This document shows, one piece after another, positions 39,033-43,983 of a stretch of 43,983 nt of DNA. The notes under the pieces were generated by a model. That model was given only the letters and a program-made list of their open reading frames with translations, did not search any database and had not been told where the DNA came from. Position numbers and translations under genes: made by a program. How positions within the stretch are numbered: the stretch's first letter is position 1; every line of letters starts with the position of its first letter. Origin of the DNA: Chlamydiota bacterium (lineage in GTDB: Bacteria; Chlamydiota; Chlamydiia; Chlamydiales; SM23-39). The stretch is from the NCBI GenBank assembly GCA_013285585.1, contig JABDHH010000009.1:1-43983 (forward strand), in the 5' to 3' direction.

Positions 39033-42000
39033 ATGTTGAACTTCAGAAAGCTTAGACAGGACTTCTCTTCAGCGATCTTGAAAGAGGGCCGGCAGCTTTA
39101 CGATAAAAATAAGATCGTTTCCGCAAAGATCATCCGACTCGACAACGACGTGATCCGGTTCAGCAGCCGGATCTTGGGTAATTTCGAAAACACTTACGAG
39201 AGCGAAATCGAAATAGACCGGTTCGAGTCGCAAGCTGTCCATACGAACTGCGACTGCCCGAGCCGGTTCGATTGCCAGCATTTGGCTGCGCTTATTTTCT
39301 TTCTGGAAGACAAGATCGATTCGCTTCTCGTCGCGTATTCGAAAGAATCAGACATCAACAAGGCCGAAGATCTGGGATCCGCAGAGAAACAGGAGCTGAT
39401 CGAGGCGATCAAAGAAGCGGAGACGAAAGAAGTCGTCAAGCAGGACGCTCGCTATCAAAAGCAAGTGCTCCAAGAATATATCGCTTCCGCCGATCTCCTG
39501 TCCCATTCCCCATTTTTTCTTCCTCAGGAGGCGAGTTCTCTCGCAACCGCAGAGCTCGGAGTCATTTTCAACCCTCAATCCTTGAACCAGAGCGAAAAGA
39601 AGGGGAAGATCGAGTTTCAGTTGGCGCTCAGGCTGCCGACTCGTTCCAAACCGCTGCAGATCTCCCATCTCAAATCGTTCCTCGACGCCGTCCGTTACGA
39701 AGAGCCTTTATTCGTAGCCGGACGCCGGTTGTTTTTTTCCTTAAAAAGCTTCGACGAGATCGGCGGTTCGCTTTTGCAATTGCTGCTCGCCCATGCACGA
39801 TTCAATGAAACGGCCAAGGAGGAGAGAGCGCAGCGGATCGCGCAGCTCGATCCCGAGGTGTTCGGGCTGATGCTGGCAAAGACCCACGAAATTGCGATAC
39901 GTCTCTCGGGACCCAGGGGATTCAAAGACCTGGATGACGACCTCCCTCAGCTTCCCTGCCTCTATTTAGGGACGCTGGAAACGCCGCTTCGCTACGCGTT
40001 CAATCCGATCGGACTTAGGTTCAATCTCGAGTACATCGAACCGCCTGCCGCGAAAATCCTCTTGAAGCCGATGCTGGTCATCAAGGATACGGTGCTCAAT
40101 TCAGAAGACGCCATCCTTTTCGAATGCGCGAGTCCCGGAATGCTCTACCAAGACGCCTATTACCGGTTCGCCCCCCATATCAAACGAACCCATCTTTTGA
40201 ATCTCAACTCCATCCGGGAGATGACAATTCCTGAGGCGCTGTTCGGCGCATTCGTGGAAAACGCGCTGCCTGAGCTGAAAAGATTTGCCGACGTGTCGAA
40301 CGAAGAGATCATCGACCGTTTTGTGACCTTGCCGTTCGTCGGCAAGCTAGGGGCTCGCTGCCATCTTTCCTATTTGGACGGCGAATTGGAAGCTTCTCTC
40401 TTTTTCTCTTACGATGGACAGGAAGTGCCGGCGCGGTTTGAAAAATTGACGTTCGACGAGATCAAAACATTCGTGCAGCCGCAGGGGGTTTTAGCCCGCA
40501 ACCTCGTGGAAGAGCGGCAGATCGTCGAAGAGCTTTTCCAAGACTTCGTATTCGACGTCCAGACTTCCACTTATCATGCGAAGACTGAAAAGAAAATCGT
40601 CGAATTCATGACCGGAGTGATTCCGCGCGCCCAGCACCGGGTGCAGTTCGAATGCCCGCAAAATCTCCTAGACCAATTTATCTACGACGAGACTCATTTC
40701 AAACTCAAACTCGATGCGAGCGAGACGGTAGGATATTACGACATCGATTTGAAAGTAGATGGGGCGCTCAGAGGCGTGAAGCTCGATCTTCTCTGGGAAT
40801 GCATCGCATCGAAACGGGCCTTTTTGGAGCTAGATGCCAATCGTTCGAGGGCCAAGGAATCGGCTTCCAAGCTCTCCAAAATCCTGGTCCTCGATTTGGA
40901 CCGGATCGCCAAGCTCGTCCAGATCTTCGATGAACTGGGGATCAAGAAGCTCGATGACAGCAAAGAACAAAAACCGCTTTGGAATTTAACGACGATCGAT
41001 CCGAAAGTGTTTGCGAATCTCCCGGTCGATTTTACGATGTCGGAAACCCTTCTCGAGATACGTAGGCAGATGCTCGGCGAAAGCACGCTGGCTCCGTCGC
41101 CGATCCCTGCCGAATTGAAGGCCGATCTCAGGCCGTACCAGGCCGAAGGGGTCCACTGGCTGGAAAGGCTCCGGCTAATGTTCTTAAACGGGATCTTGGC
41201 CGACGATATGGGCCTCGGGAAAACATTGCAAGCGATCGCTGCCATCACTCAATTGCACAACAAAGACAAAAAAGCCCGCTCGCTCATTGTCTGCCCTACT
41301 TCGCTTCTTTATAATTGGAAAGAGGAGATCCACAAGTTCAATCCCAAGCTGCAGGCTATCGTCGTCGACGGCATTCCCACACAGAGGAAAAAAATGCTGG
41401 CGAAAATGGGGGATTTCGATGTGACGATCACTTCCTATACCTTGCTGCAAAAAGACATCGAAATCTATTGCCAGACCCCCTTCCAGTATGCGATCCTCGA
41501 CGAAGCCCAACACATCAAGAACCGAGGAACGCGCAACGCAAAATCGGTCAAAATGATTCAGGCCGCCCATCGGCTGATCCTGACCGGAACGCCGATTGAA
41601 AATTCGCTCGATGAGCTCTGGAGCCTCATGGACTTCCTCATGCCGGGATTTTTAAGTTCGTACGAACGGTTTGTCGAAAAATATATCCGGGTGGCCGGAG
41701 CGAACTTGACGCAGAATATCGAATACCTCCGCAAAAAAGTTGGCCCGTTCATTTTGCGCCGCATGAAATCCGATGTGCTGCAGGATCTGCCGCCGGTGGA
41801 CGAAATCGCCTACCATTGCCAGCTTTCCGATATACAGCAGGATCTGTACAGATCTTATGCCGCTTCGGCGCGCGATGAACTGACCAAATTAGTCGCGCGC
41901 GACGGTTTCGACAAGGTGCAAATCCATGTCCTTGCAACTTTGACCCGCTTGAAACAGATCTGCTGCCATCCTGCGATCTTCGCCAAGGAAAAGCCGGAGG

Positions 42001-42518
42001 TCGGCGATTCGGTCAAATACGATCTCTTGCTCGAGCTTTTGCAGACGCTTGTCCAAAGCGGTCATAAGACGGTCATTTTCAGCCAATATACGCGGATGCT
42101 TCAGATCATGCGCGAAGATTTCGAACAAAGAGGCATTTCGTTCAGCTATCTCGACGGATCGACGAAGAACAGGCTTGAGATCGTGAAAGAATTCAACGAA
42201 AACCCGAAGATTCCGGTCTTCTTGGTCTCTCTCAAAGCAGGCGGCACCGGACTCAACTTGGTTGGCGCCGACACGGTCATTCACTACGATATGTGGTGGA
42301 ACCCGGCTGTCGAAGCGCAAGCGACCGACAGGGTTCACCGCATCGGCCAGAAAAATTCTGTCTCTTCTTATAAATTGATCACTTTGAACACAATCGAAGA
42401 AAAGATCGTTGAAATGCAGAAACGGAAAAAAGGATTGGTCAAGAAAGTCGTGAGCTGCGATGATGAAGCAATAGCAAAACTGACCTGGGAGGACGTGCTT
42501 GAGTTGTTGCAAACCTAA
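39033..42518 (+). CDS. SWI/SNF-family helicase with SWIM zinc finger (CT708-like)
   Basis: A 1161-residue Snf2/Rad54-type ATPase that translocates on double-stranded DNA. An N-terminal SWIM zinc site has Cys73, Cys75, Cys81 and His83 ([13 protein letters not shown]). After a long family-specific middle region come the helicase motifs: DDMGLGKT (about 722-729), LDEAQH (about 822), [20 protein letters not shown], then [20 protein letters not shown] and DRVHRIGQ near the end. All key residues are present. It is followed at nine bases by an ORF extension into mreB, the same gene pair as CT708-CT709. Role probably transcription recycling or chromatin remodelling, by analogy with RapA-like proteins. 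Confidence 0.95.
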   Translation: MLNFRKLRQDFSSAILKEGRQLYDKNKIVSAKIIRLDNDVIRFSSRILGNFENTYESEIEIDRFESQAVHTNCDCPSRFDCQHLAALIFFLEDKIDSLLVAYSKESDINKAEDLGSAEKQELIEAIKEAETKEVVKQDARYQKQVLQEYIASADLLSHSPFFLPQEASSLATAELGVIFNPQSLNQSEKKGKIEFQLALRLPTRSKPLQISHLKSFLDAVRYEEPLFVAGRRLFFSLKSFDEIGGSLLQLLLAHARFNETAKEERAQRIAQLDPEVFGLMLAKTHEIAIRLSGPRGFKDLDDDLPQLPCLYLGTLETPLRYAFNPIGLRFNLEYIEPPAAKILLKPMLVIKDTVLNSEDAILFECASPGMLYQDAYYRFAPHIKRTHLLNLNSIREMTIPEALFGAFVENALPELKRFADVSNEEIIDRFVTLPFVGKLGARCHLSYLDGELEASLFFSYDGQEVPARFEKLTFDEIKTFVQPQGVLARNLVEERQIVEELFQDFVFDVQTSTYHAKTEKKIVEFMTGVIPRAQHRVQFECPQNLLDQFIYDETHFKLKLDASETVGYYDIDLKVDGALRGVKLDLLWECIASKRAFLELDANRSRAKESASKLSKILVLDLDRIAKLVQIFDELGIKKLDDSKEQKPLWNLTTIDPKVFANLPVDFTMSETLLEIRRQMLGESTLAPSPIPAELKADLRPYQAEGVHWLERLRLMFLNGILADDMGLGKTLQAIAAITQLHNKDKKARSLIVCPTSLLYNWKEEIHKFNPKLQAIVVDGIPTQRKKMLAKMGDFDVTITSYTLLQKDIEIYCQTPFQYAILDEAQHIKNRGTRNAKSVKMIQAAHRLILTGTPIENSLDELWSLMDFLMPGFLSSYERFVEKYIRVAGANLTQNIEYLRKKVGPFILRRMKSDVLQDLPPVDEIAYHCQLSDIQQDLYRSYAASARDELTKLVARDGFDKVQIHVLATLTRLKQICCHPAIFAKEKPEVGDSVKYDLLLELLQTLVQSGHKTVIFSQYTRMLQIMREDFEQRGISFSYLDGSTKNRLEIVKEFNENPKIPVFLVSLKAGGTGLNLVGADTVIHYDMWWNPAVEAQATDRVHRIGQKNSVSSYKLITLNTIEEKIVEMQKRKKGLVKKVVSCDDEAIAKLTWEDVLELLQT

Positions 42519-42550
42519 GCTCGACTTTGTACGATTTTTCGCGAGCAGAT

Positions 42551-42605
42551 CTAGTGCTCCTTTTCAAATTGTACCTCGAACGAGTCTGTCAACAGTCTCT
42601 AAAAA
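42551..42605. repeat. Family F repeat upstream of mreB
   Basis: CTAGTGCTCCTTTTCAAA and GTCAACAGTCTCTAAAA match the two ends of the 38802-38960 stretch. The sequence lies in the 122 bases between the helicase stop and my chosen mreB start. Its presence argues against the longer mreB reading frame that begins at 42527. Confidence 0.5.
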
Positions 42606-42640
42606 GTCCCCAGAAGCAACCCCAGAAGCAAATCATCCCT

Positions 42641-43732
42641 ATGGATAAAGCGACAGTTGACCGCGCTCTGCAAGCTCTGCAGACACTCCGAAAAATTGCC
42701 TTTAAAAAAGTTAGCCGTCTTTCAGGAATTTTCTCGAGCGATATTGGCATCGACCTTGGAACGGCCAATACCCTTGTCTACGTTCGCGGTAAGGGGATCG
42801 TCCTCGCCGAGCCATCGGTCGTCGCTGTCGATTCATTGACCAATGAAGTCCTCGCCGTGGGGCATAAAGCGAAGGCGATGCTTGGCAAAACGCCTCGAAA
42901 AATCCATGCGGTCCGCCCCATGAAAGACGGAGTCATCGCCGATTTCGAAATCGCCGAAGGTATGTTGAAAGCCTTGATCAAGCGCGTAACCCCTGCGCGC
43001 AGTTTGTTCCGCCCCCGCATTCTCATCGCCGTCCCTTCAGGTATTACAGGGGTTGAAAAGCGGGCAGTCGAAGATTCGGCCTTGCATGCCGGCGCCCAGG
43101 AGGTGATCCTCATCGAAGAGCCTATGGCTGCCGCGATCGGGGTCGATCTTCCAGTGCATGAGCCGTCCGGCAACATGATCATCGACATAGGCGGCGGCAC
43201 GACTGAAATCGCCATTATCTCGCTCGGCGGGATCGTCGAATCCCGATCGCTTCGGATTGCCGGAGATGAATTCGACGACTGCATCATGAACTACATGCGC
43301 CGCACCTACAATTTGATGATCGGACCCAGAACGGCGGAAGAGATCAAAATCACGATCGGATCTGCCTATCCGCTTGGGAACAACGAACTCGAAATGGAAG
43401 TGCGCGGCCGCGACCAAGTCGCTGGCCTGCCAATCACGAAACGGATCAATTCGGTCGAAATTCGCGAATGTCTAGCAGAACCGGTTCAACAGATCATCGA
43501 AAGCGTCAAGCTCACCCTCGAAAAGTGCCCGCCTGAATTGGCGGCCGATCTCGTTGAAAGAGGGATGGTGCTCGCCGGCGGGGGAGCTCTCATGAAAGGG
43601 CTGGATAAAGCGCTCATTAAAGAAACCGGTTTGCCAGTCTTCGTTGCGCCAAATCCACTCCTTGCCGTTTGCCTTGGCACAGGCAAAGCGCTCGAGTACC
43701 TCGACAAATTCAAGAAGAAAAAATTACTTTAA
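42641..43732 (+). CDS. mreB: MreB, rod-shape actin homologue
   Basis: The phosphate-1 loop [20 protein letters not shown] is followed by [19 protein letters not shown], the connect motif, [17 protein letters not shown] (phosphate-2) and [18 protein letters not shown] (adenosine). In chlamydiae MreB acts at the division plane in place of FtsZ. I choose ATG 42641 ([20 protein letters not shown]). The frame is open further left to 42527, but that part overlaps repeat sequence and does not resemble MreB. Even so the 29-residue lead before SSDIG is longer than in most MreB; chlamydial MreB proteins are known for an N-terminal extension. No clear Shine-Dalgarno is present. Confidence 0.95.
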   Translation: MDKATVDRALQALQTLRKIAFKKVSRLSGIFSSDIGIDLGTANTLVYVRGKGIVLAEPSVVAVDSLTNEVLAVGHKAKAMLGKTPRKIHAVRPMKDGVIADFEIAEGMLKALIKRVTPARSLFRPRILIAVPSGITGVEKRAVEDSALHAGAQEVILIEEPMAAAIGVDLPVHEPSGNMIIDIGGGTTEIAIISLGGIVESRSLRIAGDEFDDCIMNYMRRTYNLMIGPRTAEEIKITIGSAYPLGNNELEMEVRGRDQVAGLPITKRINSVEIRECLAEPVQQIIESVKLTLEKCPPELAADLVERGMVLAGGGALMKGLDKALIKETGLPVFVAPNPLLAVCLGTGKALEYLDKFKKKKLL

Positions 43733-43859
43733 TCCTACACTGTTAATACAGCGATCCTTTTTCTTTTTTGGCATGGGTTTTATACCATTCGCAAAAAATA
43801 AAGTCATAAATTGCAGTGTCTTTTACTTGCGCGCCTTCGTCTTCACTCGGGCCAACTTA

Positions 43860-43928
43860 TACCAAATATCAGAAATAACGTTGAGTTTGGCAAGAAAGCT
43901 GCACAAATTTTTTGTCTGGAACGAGTGA
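43860..43928. repeat. Palindromic element, family A, copy 3 (left arm only)
   Basis: The sequence matches positions 1-69 of the 160-bp element, with outer stem GTTGAGTTTGGC, and stops at GAGTGA just before the central hairpin, where another copy starts. It lies 128 bases after the mreB stop. The stretch 43733-43859 holds no gene; CGTCTTCACTCGGGCC at 43837-43852 resembles the inner right arm and may be a further fragment. Confidence 0.9.
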
Positions 43929-43983
43929 TACCAAATATCAGAAATAACGTTTGGTTTGGCAAGGAAGCTGCACAAATTTTTTG
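43929..43983. repeat. Palindromic element, family A, copy 4 (cut by the window edge)
   Basis: It begins TACCAAATATCAGAAATAAC immediately after copy 3 breaks off and runs to the end of the window. The outer stem reads GTTTGGTTTGGC, a fourth variant at the variable stem positions. It is either nested in copy 3 or arranged in tandem with it; the right side is outside the window. Confidence 0.9.

Noticed and set aside
42527..42640. Upstream extension of mreB
   Set aside because: The 38 extra codons contain repeat sequence shared with 38802-38960 and do not resemble MreB; ATG 42641 is preferred.

Overview
The window comes from a member of the Chlamydiota outside the classical Chlamydiaceae (a Parachlamydia/Waddlia/Criblamydia-type amoeba symbiont is likely; I cannot name the genus). 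Two blocks are colinear with the Chlamydia trachomatis chromosome as I remember it: the type III secretion (T3SS) cluster CT663-CT674, and clpX-clpP-tig / SNF2 helicase-mreB (CT705-CT709). Both are interrupted by genes and palindromic elements that I do not know from Chlamydiaceae.

Layout. 1-2700: a palindromic repeat, tRNA-Gly(CCC), a manC-type mannose-1-phosphate guanylyltransferase, a small DUF486 membrane protein, a second palindromic repeat and a small hypothetical gene. 2689-18850 (all minus strand, transcribed right to left): a CesT-like chaperone (CT663), cdsD, needle co-chaperone, needle subunit cdsF, cdsG, CT668-like rod candidate, ATPase cdsN, an intruding glycosyltransferase, cdsO, cdsP, cdsQ, a very large secretin cdsC, a TPR lipoprotein and a YidD-like exported protein. 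18851-19650: a two-hairpin palindrome and an IS5-type transposase remnant. 19659-28333: an accessory island with two minus-strand genes (small helical protein, effector-like protein), then a plus-strand operon of four proteins that I could not assign or only loosely grouped, ending in a CopD/YopD-like translocator and a terminator. A separately led CopB/YopB-like translocator follows. 28695-33929 (minus): a Pkn5-like kinase carrying a degenerate SpoIIE-type domain, a small helical protein, clpX, clpP and tig. 33961-38709 (minus): tRNA-Gly(GCC), a palindromic element, ogt, a DUF4287/DUF5655 protein, and three enzymes with N-terminal export signals (glycerophosphodiesterase, sulfotransferase, glycosyltransferase). 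38710-43983 (plus): SNF2 helicase, mreB and tandem copies of the palindromic repeat at the right edge.

How it fits together. The CT663-CT674 block encodes basal body, export gate ATPase, stalk, needle and needle chaperones; the island encodes the two hydrophobic translocator proteins plus several Asp/Asn/Ser/Gln-rich proteins that look like secreted substrates, and small acidic helical proteins that could be their chaperones. The displaced kinase is a plausible further substrate or regulator. The strongest unusual observations are: a secretin with about twelve tandem N-domain-like repeats; a 174-bp palindromic element inserted exactly at the cdsC stop/TPR-lipoprotein start overlap, with a reconstructable empty site and an intact reading frame; at least five families of long imperfect palindromes, one showing compensatory changes between its arms; an unfamiliar translocon operon; and a kinase-pseudophosphatase fusion.

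All calls are from reading the sequence; no alignment or database search was run.
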